Shown: positions 1-13,149 of the stretch, in pieces
How positions within the stretch are numbered: the first letter of the stretch is position 1
How the letters are laid out: each line of letters opens with the position of its first letter
Assembly (NCBI GenBank): GCA_902729315.2
Contig: LR746268.1
Span: 1,605,501-1,669,500 of the forward strand
Origin: Spirodela intermedia
Lineage: Eukaryota > Streptophyta > Magnoliopsida > Alismatales > Araceae
Length of the DNA stretch: 64,000 nt
Direction: 5' to 3'
Program-made: the position numbers and the translations under genes
Notes under the pieces: model-generated
Told to the model about the DNA's origin: nothing
The model's input: only the letters and a program-made list of their open reading frames with translations
Databases searched by the model: none

Positions 1-3000
1 AATAATCCAAGGGATTCTCTACTTTTTGAGCCACAAGCTCCGCAGCCCACTCTGGTGGACCAATCAGAAACTTTGACGAATGTTCCCCGCTTGCTAATAA
101 CAAATCACGAACCTGCTTTTTTGAACAAAACATAACGTCATCAATATCATAAGATTTATCTTAAATATGCAGAGGAATCTAAGGTTACGACAATGCCTAG
201 AATCTACTGAGGAATTTTGGGTACAAACATAATCAAACATGTGAAAGAGCAGTAAGTTTGGAAAAGAAATGAAAACAAACCTGTTCATTATGAAGTTCAA
301 AGGCAGTAACATAAAAGTCGTAGTGGGATCTGGATGTTGTATCAGAAACAGACAAATCAAATAGTTCTTCAAAGCTGCGGACATACAAACCACGATCATG
401 GCTGGACCCTTCCTGCCAAAAAAAGAAAAGGTTAAGGTAAAATGTGTGACCCAAAACACTGATTAAAGAACTATTAAACACAAAATATGGTTCAGACTGA
501 AACCATCGTATATGTCTTTCCAGAACGAGTTTGCCCATATGCAAATATAGAAACATTGTATCCATCCATAGCTGACTGTACAAATGGCTGGACATCATTA
601 AAAATTTCCCCTGAATGTGTTTGAACATCAAGATGAGGGAAACGTTAAAATATTTATTTTTCATTATAAAAATGTTGCAGACAAATTTTAGGGATGCAAC
701 ATAACAACGAAGAGTTTAGGGATGACATTCCCTTACCATGACCTATGTGAGGCCCATAAACCCTATCGAACTCAAAGTCCTTCTTAGGATTGTCCACAGA
801 GTCGTCACCGGTATTTACACGAATCGAATGGTTATCTGGAAATTCGACCACTGATAAACCCTCATCTTCAAATAATGGTCTAGTACGACAAAAGAATCTT
901 ATATTTCCTGCAATATCAGAATTTCATCAGAGAAAAAGAAAAGCAAGGATTGCAAAAGCTCATGTTTTGAATCCACAAATATTAAAAGTCTGTAAACATG
1001 TTTACCCTTGTCTGTCAACAGTTCATTAAACAATCTTTTCCTCTCAACAACCAATGGATTAATTCTTGCCTCAGAATCAACAGCAACTTTATCTGAAAAG
1101 GATAAGATGATATTAGCAAATCCACGGACCAGATTATCACAGTGATACTGGTGGAATGAGGTTTCACTGTAGCTTTTCAACCAAACAATGATAGAAAGCT
1201 CGAAAATTTAAATAAGAGAGGGGATTAGATGTAATAAACATGATGAAAATGTCACGAAAGTACATGAATTACTATTTATACTTCCTTTATACTATATAAC
1301 ACAGGTCAAAGAGTTACCTAGCTTGTGAACCCTATCCGCAAGAACGCTAAGATAACGTGTAACCCGATCAAGTTTTGCAATAGAGTACTCCCTTAGATCA
1401 CTGGCTTCTTGTCTCAACTCCAAGTAATCTTCTTTGGCACTCTACATAAGAGAAGATCACAACATATGAAGGAAAATAAGCTGTCGACATTTAGTTTGCA
1501 TATCAATTGCATACCTTCTCAGCACATGAGCCATAAACATACCAGAAGCACATTAGGCAAGGTTGGATTCCATCCAGCTTTAAGGTGTCAAACTAAACTT
1601 AAACGGTGTTCAATTAGACGACATTACATGAGATTAAGAGCAACTGTATTAACAGTTTACACCCACTAGAGTTTCAGAAACGGGCAGTAAAGCCCACTTT
1701 TACTTGTTGAGTGCAGTAAAGCCAAATTACTTTTTAACTAAATACTATTACACCTAGAAAGCAAATGCAATTGAATGACAATAAGGTCGTTTAGATGGAA
1801 GGCCCTGAATTAGCAGCAATGTGGAGGCAATAAGTGAAAGTGCATAGCCGTATTCACAAAAACACAAAAGGACGGACCGAATGTTCGTCAATGCCTCCTA
1901 ATAACCAACGCACTTAGGGTAGTTTGCAATAATCTTGATGCATGTGAGTGTACGCTGTAGACGGGACTGGTCTCTCAACTCTCAGAACTTCAAAGAATGC
2001 CTCTGCACTCCCATCTCTTTTTTGCATACTGCCATTATTATACCTAGTGGTTAAGAAGGAAGTGACCCCTTGACTCTTTAAATCAACATCAATAAAACTT
2101 AAAGGGTACACCTGAGGCCATCAATTAATTTTTTGTTTAAAAAAAAAAGGCATAGTCAGGAGGGCATGGCACATCATCAAACTTAGGATAACAATTGCGG
2201 AAGATCCTGATGAAAAGTTTGATCTGATAAATTTTGTCTCAAGCTAATTCCATTAAATGATATGCATCAGACACAGATTGAAGAAATAAAATTATTTGTA
2301 CTTTCAAAGCACTAAAAAACGTTTTACCTCCCTATACTTGGTAAAACAGTCATTATAAATAACTTTAAATCACATTTATGCGATACTTTATTGAGAGGAA
2401 AAGATTACGCCTTCAGGGGAAAAATATCATAGTTCATTTTTATTAGGTGGCAATCATTCTTCATATTTCACTAGCTACTAAGCACCTCCATGTCACTAAC
2501 ATTTTACGATTGATTACTTCAGATTGTCCAACTCAAAGAAGAAATAGCATATGGCGACATTTCATACATAAGCTTTAAACTATTATCGATCATCCATCCC
2601 TCATGATTTTCATTGATATAATTTATAATGCATATTATTCAGGAAGACTCAGAATACTCACTAGGGACTGACAGATTAGTAATATCGCTGTTCATGGTTT
2701 TCACTCAATGGGATTCCCAGTCGGTTAATTGAAGTGACAAAAAAAGCTAACATGGTACTTAACAGTAGTTTCTTGGCTAGGTGACACAAGACACATCTTA
2801 AAAACCATCACCGAGTGGGAGGAGGCTTGAAGTTTCATCAATACCCATTAAATGACTGGATCTTTCATTCATCAAACGTGTTGGACCAACCTCTCATCAC
2901 GGAATCCCTTATAAATACAAGGCAATATCTCTTGGAATTAAATCATAACTTTGCCAACCAGTTTCCAAGAAATATTTATTCTTTTCATGTCCCTCGCAAA

Positions 3001-5407
3001 TATCTTTGAGTCTATACCAAATGTTTTAGATTCTAAGGACAAACCAGGTTGTCTGTCCCTAATTCTCAATCTGAGTCTATAGGGACAAGTAGCGGAATAA
3101 ATAACAAATTTGTCATCTTTGAGAAGTAGGAAAATTTAGTCAGCTACATGTTTAACTCAAATTTGTAACGTCCCTTGAAAAATATTTATTCTGCTACTTC
3201 GTCTTGGTTCTACAATTCAACCTTTTATCATTCTGCCCATTCAGTTTGGCGATGATAGTACTCGATCCAATCAGTAGAAAACCCTTCACTCTTCTCTTGG
3301 CAAAAAGAGAACACGAAGATAAGAGAGGAGCAGATATGGAGCCGACAACCAGGTTATGGTCGCCGGTGTATTGTCTGGTAAAGAATCAAGTGAAATCCTA
3401 GTGAAACAAGGAAGAAAGGGAAAGAGGAAGGATCATATTAGAGGCAATGTATGCCGGTAATCAAAAGAAGGGAGTCCAAGACACATGGTTGGACACATAC
3501 CCCTTACAATGTACTTCCCTTCCCATGCAGATGGGTAGATCAGGGTGGCCCAAACAAAAATTGCAACTTGATCCTATGGCCACGGTGATACAGACTGATC
3601 AATCATGCACTATGTTAACCGTTTGATCATTTTTAAAAGAAGACGTTGAGGAAAATAACCGGTAGACTTAAGCAAAGAACAGAATCTATGCTCTAACCGT
3701 TTGATCACAAGAGCTGGCATATTTAACATGTGAGGACGAAGGAGATACGTTCTTGTGGGCATGTGACATGGCACTGGAAGCGTGTAAAAAATGACAGGCA
3801 GTCAGTTTTTAATCAAATTTCTACTTTTAACTCATTACAAAACTGCATTCGTAGACATTAACCACTTCTTGGTACGGCATCAGTGGACCTATTTCCTTAA
3901 ACTGTTCAATTGTATCTCAACACCCATCATGTTACACTTAAATAAATTTCCATTTTCAGCCCCTTCAGTAGGTCCCTCTTTGTCTAAAATCCACCAGAAA
4001 CTAGAGTTCAAGGAATTCAATTCCAAATCACCCTATCGTAGCCTCTTCAACTTGCCCATTTGTATTGAATGGCATCATATAGATCAAAAAAATAAAACTA
4101 GTATAGGATGAGATTTAGGTCACCAACTCTACGTTCGGCATTTCTTTCCTAGTTTTCATTCATCCTTTAGTGTGAGGTATGAACCAAGACCGAAGAAACA
4201 GTCAACAGGTTGTTAGTTGCCAAGAGCATTGGAAACAGTAAAAGAGTGTTCTTTATTCTTTCTCCAGGTTATCCAAGTCATTAGGGGTTAGCTCCATCAA
4301 ATAAGAGAGATATGCCACTCTTTGCTCAGAAAGATATAAAAAAAAATCCCTAAAAAAAATAAATCAGTGGGGCTAATTTCTACATTGGATGACATAAAAC
4401 CATGCTAAAAAATAAGAGATAAAAATATAACTGGATTTGGGGGGCTTCATCTTTTGAAAAGGAGCATCTTTCTGTCAAAAACATCAACCAGCTCAGTAGT
4501 CAGACGACAGAAACACCTCCCATGGCTTAATGTCGGGAGGAAAGCATCATCAGACACATGTTCCTAGGGTGTTTCTTCTTATGAAATCATTCCAGAAGTT
4601 GAATATGGCCAAATGGGGCGCTAAGGAATAGAACTATAAACTCAGAGACCATAAAGTATGGTAACCGATTCAATGGACTCGCTCGAAATCAGACCAGAAA
4701 CCGAAAACTATTCATTAACACGAGCTTTGGGGCTTCACAGGACCTTTCTGCCTCTGCCAAGGGGTTGATGTATGACGAGGAGGGGAGAAATTCCACCATT
4801 TCAAGATTCTGGATTAGAAAATCAGTCCCCCGCCATTTTTCTGTCCACTGTTGCCCTTGCAGAGAAGGTCTTTCGAGCACGGATGAAATCATTTGTTCAT
4901 ATACTCAGATGACACGCATTCATTATTTACAAGTAAAGAACACGCTTCCATCACAACCCACTTTCCAAAAAAAATGATTCTTTTACGCCCATCAATTCCC
5001 TTCCTCGCCCCTTTTCTTCTTGGAAATTGTTTTCTAGGGAGCAAGCACAATGGAGTGGGATTCTGCAATCCATAAATCCAATCATTCTCCAAGGATGGCA
5101 AGAAGTTAACGTCTCCAGGAGCTGAACCGCAGCAAGCACAGGTATGGAAGGGGAGCGGGAGCGGAGGCAGTACCTTGACTTGGTCCTTCAGCTTCTGCAG
5201 CTTCACGCCGACGGAGGTTTTGGAGAGTTCAGGATGGGAACCCACAGACGCTGCCGAGATTGAGTACCTCCGCGTCAGAGCTGCAGTGGCTGAACCCTGC
5301 CTGTTCTGCTGAAGGACGCCATGTTTGCGGCGATTATCCTGCTCCAGCGGCTTCCTCGGCTCGAAACCAGGGACCTCCCATGTCCACCGGTCCTTCTGCT
5401 CACCCAT
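1..5407 (-). CDS. KAC1: KAC1/KAC2-like kinesin-14 (KIN-14A/B), 5' part, cut by window edge
   Basis: The family drives actin-dependent chloroplast movement and has a kinesin-14 motor near its N-terminus. Exons read on the minus strand: 5174-5407, 1318-1441, 1006-1092, 737-907, 504-611, 281-412 and 1-112, after which the gene leaves the window. All introns are GT-AG; intron 1 is 3.7 kb. Exon 1 opens with [19 protein letters not shown], the family's N-terminal signature. Exon 2 gives the pre-motor coil ([12 protein letters not shown]). Exons 3-4 give [20 protein letters not shown] and [15 protein letters not shown]. Exon 5 carries the P-loop GQTRSGKT, and exon 6 starts [10 protein letters not shown]. 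The ATG at 5407 is chosen because only a non-ATG codon extends the frame upstream. Exon lengths are in phase everywhere except exon 5, which is one base too long (run of six A at 600-605); as written the frame hits a stop there. This is either a sequence error or a broken allele. Family call is firm; integrity is uncertain. Confidence 0.88.
1442..5173 (-). other. Intron 1 of the kinesin gene
   Basis: This 3.7 kb segment lies between KLKDQVK (exon 1) and SAKEDYLEL (exon 2). These two pieces are adjacent in known KAC proteins, so no exon appears to be missing. It is AT-rich; I saw no coding stretch and no recognisable transposon in it. The donor is at 5173-5172 (GT) and the acceptor at 1443-1442 (AG). 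Confidence 0.75.
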
Positions 5408-5690
5408 CACCACTCCCTCTGCTTCCTTCACCCGACTGCCTCGCCAATGCAAAACCCTAGACCATCGGCAACGGCCAGAAGCTCCGCGGGGCCGGAAAGA
5501 GGAGAGGAGGATCAGCAGGCGAGAAGAAATGGGCGCAAGAAAATGGCGCTTCTGAGGAAGCCCACGGCGACGAGGGACGAAGGGAAGCCGTGGTTGGCAG
5601 CGACGGACGGCTTAATCTATTATTCTACTGGCACAGGAATCCTAACCTCTTTCTGTCTCTACACCGCTGGCCCCCCCACATCCCTCCATC

Positions 5691-5985
5691 TCTCTCTCTC
5701 TAGCTCTCTCGTGCAGCGATGGGTAAGAAGTGGGGGTCACCTGACTCTACGGACACCAGTCCTCTCTTTTCTCTCTCCTCTCTAGCTCCCTCGTGGAGCG
5801 ATGGGTGGGAAAGAAGGGGGGACACTCTACGGACACCAGTCCTCTCTCTCTTTCTCTCTCCTCTCTCTAGCTACTCGTGGAGCGATTGGTGGGTAAGAAG
5901 GGGGGACACCTCACTCTGCGGACACCAGTCCTCTCTCCTCTCTTTTTTTCTCTCTCTCTCTCTCTCCTCTTGTGGACTGTTCATG
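5691..5985. repeat. CT-rich tandem repeat, about 83-bp unit, 3.5 copies
   Basis: Three consecutive units share the order: CT-rich tract, a core like TAGCTCCCTCGTGGAGCGAT, then GGGTAAGAAGGGGGG, then GGACACCAGTCC. The TAGCT core starts at 5701, 5783 and 5868, giving spacings of 82 and 85. A fourth, partial and diverged unit follows to about 5985. The array sits roughly 280-580 bp upstream of the kinesin start codon, so it may lie in the promoter or 5' leader of that gene. Confidence 0.8.
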
Positions 5986-6361
5986 CTTGCGGACGAGAGG
6001 GTTGACACGCCAGCAGAGAGAGATGGCAGCAGACGACCTAGAAGAATCGATTCTGAGATACCTGTCAAGAATCGATTCCCAAAATCCGATTGTTATCCCT
6101 CGCGAAAGCGAGATGGCGGGAGTGGCGGGGTGAAAAGTCACCTGTCACAGGTGGGCACCGATTCGGCCTTCGGATGAGATTCCTTTTAAGCAAAAGTGGA
6201 TAATGGACGACGACTTATCGGTAATTGTGGGATAGTAGCGGGACCTAAAACTAATTATCCCTACAACGAGGGATTGTCTACGGGCCTTGAGGGCCCAGCC
6301 ATCGGTAAAAGTGCACGGATTGGGCTTGAATATGAAGAATAGCCCAACAATTATATCAAAT

Positions 6362-6372
6362 GTGGGACCCAC
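6362..6372. promoter_or_regulatory. GTGGGACCCAC palindrome, TCP-type site
   Basis: An 11-bp site matching the GTGGGNCC core bound by plant TCP factors stands about 950 bp upstream of the kinesin start codon. The motif is seen directly; any function is inferred. The same core recurs upstream of the PGI gene. Confidence 0.3.
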
Positions 6373-6537
6373 ATCAAGGTCTCACTTGAAGAAGAAGATG
6401 TCGCTAAGATTTAGCAGGGGATCAGCAAGGGGAATCGGTTGGAGCAATACATGGGCCTGTTGACCGTGTCACACCTATTTTTATCTATATGTTTGACATG
6501 TGATCTGACCTCCCTACATTAGTCATGCATATTTTAT

Positions 6538-6540
<3 letters not shown>

Positions 6541-6575
<35 letters not shown>
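6541..6575. repeat. (GA)n microsatellite
   Basis: An uninterrupted GA dinucleotide run of about 35 bp. It marks the boundary between the kinesin upstream region and the AT-rich repeat desert to its right. Confidence 0.95.
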
Positions 6576-6579
<4 letters not shown>

Positions 6580-9476
6580 GCATTTTATAACAAGTAGAGT
6601 TCATCAATAAAATTTATTTTAAGACCTTATGAGTCAACCAATTCAACTCAAGAACAACAAGTTTACTAAGGTAAAATTGTGAACTAACTGTTTAGGAGTT
6701 GACACAAATAATAAGAAGTAAAAAATGTCAATAAATGTTTGAGAGGAATAGGGAACCACAAAGACATTGCTATTAATATTGAGGGTACAAGAACTAAAAA
6801 AGGGTACCTCAACATCAAAAAAGGAAGAATAGACCTCTTGACTTGACCCTCATTAGAGCCAAAGTCCTCTTGCCATTGCAGCTTTTTATTCTTAAATTCT
6901 TTAAATGAATTTGCATATCAATTAATGTACCACTCATTTTTTTGTTGAAATTCAATGAAACAATTTAGTTCTCATAAAAATTATAAACTTTTAGAGCAAT
7001 TTATATTACTTTTGAATCTTGTTCAAAGAAATAGTAACTCTATAAGGATTCACCACTTGAAAATTTCTTATTCAAGATAGATGCATAAATAGTACCTTGA
7101 TGTTCATGATCATTGCATTGATTCTACTAGTATCATAAAGCAAAAGTATGTGAGAGAGTTCTAGTTTGAGGAAGGGGAAACCTCACACCTTCTAGAAATC
7201 ACAATTTTTTTTAATTATTTCCTTTTAAATTTTATAAATATTGATGAGACATGATATGGTACTTATTGTTGTGTTCATCATCCCTGTTGAATCATTCATA
7301 AATATAGACTCTATACCTTTTTGAAGATAAGCAAAGTGAAAAGTGAGACATTGCCAAAATCTCAATGTCTAAATTATTTTCCCTAAAGATGTCATGGTCT
7401 CATTCTTGTTTTGATATTTCCCTTTTCGACAAAAAATTAATGAATTGAAATTAGATATTATTGTGAGTAAATCTTAATTTTGCTATAATAATTCATATTT
7501 TGAGGCTAGCTCTAGTAGTGAAAGTATATCAAAGAAGGGCTATGTTTTTTTGCTGTCTTGAGTTGTCTCTCTTTAAGAGCTAGCCAAAATTCTTATGCTT
7601 ACAAGGAAAGCCATCTACTCTACTAAGAATGCTTCATATCTCCACAAGAAATTGACAATCAATTAAGCTATAGTAATAAAAGTTCTCAACTTTGAGAACT
7701 AAGATGCCATTCAATTTTATTGATATTGATGTTGTGAATGAATGTGAAAGTGAGAAGAATCATGAACCTTCTACAACTCAATGATAATTTCCACTTCCTC
7801 TAATTCTTCTAATTAGCATCTTGGTCGATCAAGGCTAGATTCAAAAAGTTGTGCATCAAGATTCAAGTGAATATTTCATAGTGGTAGTGGTTGCTTCAAC
7901 ATTTTTCTCCTCTTTTCTGCCTCCTTCTAGAGTCTCACAAACTCAAGAGCAAATTCAAAAAATAACCAAGGAGTCATTTATGTGAAGTAAAATTTTAAGC
8001 ACTTTCTATCTACCTAACTTTATTTTAAGTCCTTCAACAACATATCATTATTATCACCAATTGATGGCAGAAATATTGTTGTTTACATTGATGTTTTATT
8101 CTCAATGTGACTAGTGATAATTTATAGACTCATTGAAGTACATGTATTGTACCAACAATTCACTATTTAAGTGTTGAAATACATATGGTGTGTCAAGCAT
8201 TCCTTAGAATTAAAATCAAGTAGATTGGTGAGGCACATGTGTTTTGACTATAATGAGGTAATCAAGGGCTATTGATATTTATGGTTCTAAATGGAATAAT
8301 CATATGTTTGTGGAGCTTGGTGGTAGAAGGGGTTCTTGATCTCAAATAATGAAATTCTTTCATAAACTAGAAATAGTTGTTGTTAAAATTTATATACGTG
8401 CCATGGATGGTACCCATCATCACAAGAGAAAGAAAGTCATTTCAATCATTTCTCATTCAATTTAAGATTCCATGAGACACAAAACTTTTTATTGGTAACC
8501 TATCTCTATTCAATTTTCATTTCTCTTAATGTAGTAGTTTTGTTACTTCAATTAAGTGCCTTGTTTTTAGAGAGTTTTTGATCTTTAACCTCATCCCTTA
8601 AATTAATTGAACTAGTTCACTAAAATAAAATAATCTTTATTGTTTTATATTTATTATCATTGCAATGAATTTGAGAGTGACATTCTTCTCTTTCGAGGCC
8701 TAACTAGTGCTCATAATGTTATTTAGTCTATTGTGCTTAAATATGTAGAAATTCTCCCAAAATATAGAGTTTAGTCATGATCCAAAACACTTTTGCAGTA
8801 AATGCTTCATTTTCTCTCAAAATTTAAATTGCTCTAGGACATTTTTTTCATTTGAACCACACCAACACTTCATTATCCAAGTTGACCATTGATGTCTTCA
8901 ATTAATCATGTCCACTAATTTCATGCGTCTCAAAAAGTCATCACAAAATATCATCCATTTAGATTTTCTTTGCCAAAGAAGGACATTTATAATTTGCATC
9001 CTCCCCAACAACACACAACTAGATCTTTTATAAGTATGCATGTCCTACTCTCTCGAAAAAATCAATCATTGTCTTATCCCTATTGGGTTGTGGTCAAATA
9101 CCTACAATCTTTGACCTTGCCTTTTGATAGGGTACTTTTGTATCTTGTCTCATGGATCCATCCTGATTTCTTAATAAGGTAATATGAGTGTTGTATTGTT
9201 GACAAAGTGACATCTTCTTCCATAACTTTGTGTTGTGACAAAGTGCTTGACTTATAGTAATAATTTTTTCCCCGTTTCTAGGTGAGATAGTATGAGTGTT
9301 TTCCTATTAATGTATGAGTTGCACTATGTGAATTAGTTCTTTCATTGTATTATCTAGTGACACCATCTTTAAGAACTTAGTCTTGTTCATTAGAATTCGA
9401 TGAAGCTGCTCATTTAGTCATTTGACAATCTTCTTCAGATTCTTATATTTTTCATCACTATTTCTAGGCATCATGA
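6576..9476. other. AT-rich stretch, no gene seen
   Basis: No reading frame of useful length, no splice-joined domain and no RNA gene were recognised. Given the primer-binding-site-like motif at 9477-9487 facing left, it is probably the decayed interior of a minus-strand LTR retroelement. Translations of the minus strand are broken by stops every few tens of codons, and I could not match them to gag or pol with confidence. Confidence 0.5.
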
Positions 9477-9843
9477 CTCTAGTACCAAGTTGATAAGGTT
9501 TCAAACTAAAAATATAAGGGGAGAGAGAGGGAGAGAGATAGAGAGAGAGAAGTTACTAGAATTAAAAAGATAAATAAAAACACCGCATGGTGAGAGATGA
9601 TACAGAGGGAGGGTTTTCTAGTGAAACCCTAATGTATTACCATACAAGTAAATTTGAAGCACCTTTAACTCTCTGACTTTGACTTTGCCAAAAGTACCCA
9701 AATAACTAACCCTTAAGAATCATTCATTATACTTCTCCCTACACAACTCTCTTTGTCAAATTATTAATTAACCATCTAGTAACTCACCCTTCTCCTTACA
9801 AGCATAAGTTACCTTGATATTAGGCTTGATGGTGAATGAACAC
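9477..9843 (-). mobile_element. Orphan LTR plus primer-binding site, minus strand
   Basis: On the minus strand the segment reads TGTTCATTCACC (from 9843) through an AGGGTTTCACTAGAAAACCC block and a CT-rich tract to TTATCAAC. It then meets TGGTACTAGAG (9487-9477), close to the plant retroelement primer-binding site TGGTATCAGAG, followed by an ATG. This order (LTR, tRNA-Met type site, gag start) is typical of plant LTR retrotransposons. The second LTR was not found to the left, so limits and class are tentative. Confidence 0.4.
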
Positions 9844-12409
9844 AACATTCCTATACAAACCACATCTCCTCAATCACTTTCAAAAGTTAATGTTAAAAGT
9901 CATTCAATTATCAACCTTAGTTAGTCAACTCATAACCCAAAATTATATTTTATCATTTCATGGATACATTCACAAAAAGGAGGCCATTAATGCTATGAAG
10001 AATATGATGAGGAATGGCTACCATTATAATGAAGATTAATCTAGAATTATATATTATTAAATATCTTTATAGGGTTTACAAAACAGTAGATAATACCAAT
10101 TATAAGGATTTATATCTCACATGACATCATGTTGTATGTTTCTCTATAGCTTTCTAACTCATTATTTGGAAACAAAAATTTACTCTAAAAAAATATTAGA
10201 ATTATTCCTTGAAATATAATTATGGTTCCATCTAGAAAGAGACATTTAATATGTGATCAAAGATAAAATACAAAAGAAATTATCATATGCTAAGCTCTAG
10301 AGAAGCTTCCCATGAAAAAGGAAATTTGAAAATAATTTTATATTTTAGAAAAGTACATTATTTTACATCTGATTACATTATTAATTATATTATTTTCAAA
10401 CTTGATGTTACTTATGCAATCAATTAGTCCTCAACATTCATGTATTGTGATCTAAGCTATGTTAACGTCTTTAGTTTTGATGATTAGAAATAAATATTTA
10501 TTAAAAATTCATTATCAATTATTTTCTATTGAAAAAGGATAAATTTGAGTTTTGATTTATATGTCTACTGTATGTGAATTAAATATTCACTATTTTCAAA
10601 AGACAAATCATATTTAATTTTTTATCTAAATATTATCATTTCAATTATAATAATCAAATTCAAGGTTTCCATCTTGAGATTAAGTTTTTTCATCTAATGA
10701 ATATTCAAGAATAAATAATGACTAATAGAAGAATTATCTACAAAAAAAAAGTTAAGTTTATTCTACATAGGGTCATAAAAAGTTAAATATCTAATGAGAC
10801 ACATTATATATGATCCATGTGTTGACATCTTCACACCAATCAGTTCAATGGTAAATGAAAATCAATATCTTCTTCATTATTCTAAAACTACAATCAGTGT
10901 TCTTCATATGCCTCAAGATAATTGGATTATGAGGGGAGAACAAATGTGATGAAGACATGTAATGCTTGTTGCTTTACTTGGCCTGAGAGGGACTAGTGCA
11001 GTGAAAGATCTCCAAGGAGATGACATTTGGGTCATTGATCCAATTAAGATTAGCTTTTATTTTAGAGTAAAATAGTTAAAACTAGGGGATAGTTTTCTTT
11101 GAAACTAGAAGTAGACTAGTGATAGACAAACCAATATAAAAGTTTTATGTTTTTAGTGAGAGAGTGATGAAAGACCTTATTGTTACAAGCAGCTTTTTGC
11201 CTTTTGCATGTGTTTCATCGCACATATGTTATATGTTGATAGATAGACTGTATGTGTCGGCACAAAGAACATTAATTTAAAATCAAAATTGTCAAAATTT
11301 CTATCAATCTTATTAAACCCCACCCCCTTATGTTTCAAGTAGTCATACAATTCCAACAAGTGAAAAATATTATTTCCTTGTGTTTTTTTATGATATATGT
11401 GTTTCTTACATACCCTACATACTCCACTCTTCTAAGGGGATGTATCTAGGGTTCAAATACTCATATGTACACTCATTGAAGATAAGGGTGCAAACTCATC
11501 CACTCTAACACATGACTCACAAATTTACCTTATCAACTTAAGTTAATGCTATAATTATTCAACCACAAGACACTTTATGCTAACTTTCCAACCTTGATTC
11601 ACAATCTTAGATATTATTCAAGTGTACCTGACCACACTTCTAGTGACAACACTCTAAATTTAAAAATAATTGTAGTAAAAGGAAATAGAAATCTTGTAGA
11701 TTACATGTTGGATGAACCATTGAAATGTGGAGATGTAGACATGCTTCGTAAAAGAGGCTTAGAATTTTAGCCCAACCCTTTTGATCTTATTTTTTCTTTG
11801 AGAAAATGTAAGAACTTTCATACTAGTGAGTTTTCTTTTAACATAAGTTTATCTCTATTATAGGAGACGAGGTTTGCTTCTTTCAATTTTACTTATCTGC
11901 TGCAACAAATATGTGTGAACAATTAATGCTAACTAATTCATGATATTCAACCAGCATGCCATTTTTTTTTCCTTTAGAGACTATTTTAGACAATTTGTCT
12001 ACTGATGGCTTAAAAAAATTTGAGTGAGTCAACTCCATTATTAAAACATACACAAGTGATAAAACATTACGTATTGAATCTCAAAATTATTTAAAAATAG
12101 AGATTATAATAGACAAACATCATATTTAAGGTATAAGATTAGGTTTAGAGGTTATAGACTAATATAAAATTACCATTTTATCTTTATCTCACAACTACTA
12201 CTTATTCATAGTCAATAATATTGAGTTTGACATTTTTTATGCTGAAAAGTAGATGCTATAAACTAAATAGTCATTTTGCAGTATCAAACTAATTTTAGAA
12301 TGCATGAAAAACTTATTTATATTTGTAGATGTTTGAGATTAAAGCTTTTTGTCATTTATATGTTTTAAGAAAAAATACTCAAGATATAGAGTCGACTCAA
12401 CTTTTATTA
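9844..12409. other. AT-rich stretch, no gene seen
   Basis: About 2.6 kb of very AT-rich DNA with no coding frame, no clear LTR pair and no RNA gene that I can support. It probably consists of old, heavily mutated repeats. Confidence 0.5.
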
Positions 12410-13149
12410 GAGTAGGACCAAAAGCCAGAGGTACAAAGTTAGTAAAAGAACTTGGAGACAACACACCTTTCAACATAAGCACAAAGTAGGACAAAAAGTA
12501 AAAGGTACAAGGTTGGTAAAAGAAACTTTTGATTGCACCACATCCACAAAGGAGGCTTTGCACAACAAGGTTGTATAACTTATTTGGATTTCTTTATTCT
12601 AAATATTTTTTTTGATGGATGACTAACATTAGGGACAAGTAGTGGATACACTTGAAACATTTCCATGGTTTTCAACAAAAAAATGACTTACTACTAGGTG
12701 TGTAGTGATTACCTATACTTTTTTTAGGTTCTCTTGGTGAACTTTTTAGGAGTTCACTTGGGCTTTTCTTCATTCTCATGTATCTTATTTTAGAGACCAG
12801 TTTTGTGTACAAAACCAATCTCACCCTATTGTCTACAATATTATTGGAAAGGTGGCTGAGGGAGAGAAAAATAGTGAACAATCAAAAGAGAAACCCTTTC
12901 TCTCCATCAATACGAAATAATTAGGGAGCTGACATCTTTATTAATTTTATTGTTTGTTTATTCTCCTCCAATTTTGTGTTTTATTTCCTCATTCATAATA
13001 GATGATATCCTCCCTATTTTAGTGAACATGAGAAGGTGTATTAGCCTCTCCTTTCTATGACATTCATTTATATGTCATTCTTCTCCCTTCTTTTTGTATA
13101 ACATGTGTTTTGTGGATATTGTGTGTTTATATTTGTTCTACTATTGACA
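12410..13149 (+). repeat. 5' LTR of the TNT1-like copia element
   Basis: It aligns by eye with 14725-15230 over its right two thirds and ends just before the gag start. Its left part holds an imperfect direct duplication (a block like AAAGCCAGAGGTACAAAG near 12420 and again near 12495), matched by a similar duplication at the start of the other LTR. The left boundary is approximate. Confidence 0.55.

Noticed and set aside
5321-5785. A 154-aa plus-strand frame near the kinesin start
   Set aside because: It is antisense to kinesin exon 1 and runs into the CT-rich tandem repeat; its Ser/Leu runs are repeat-derived.
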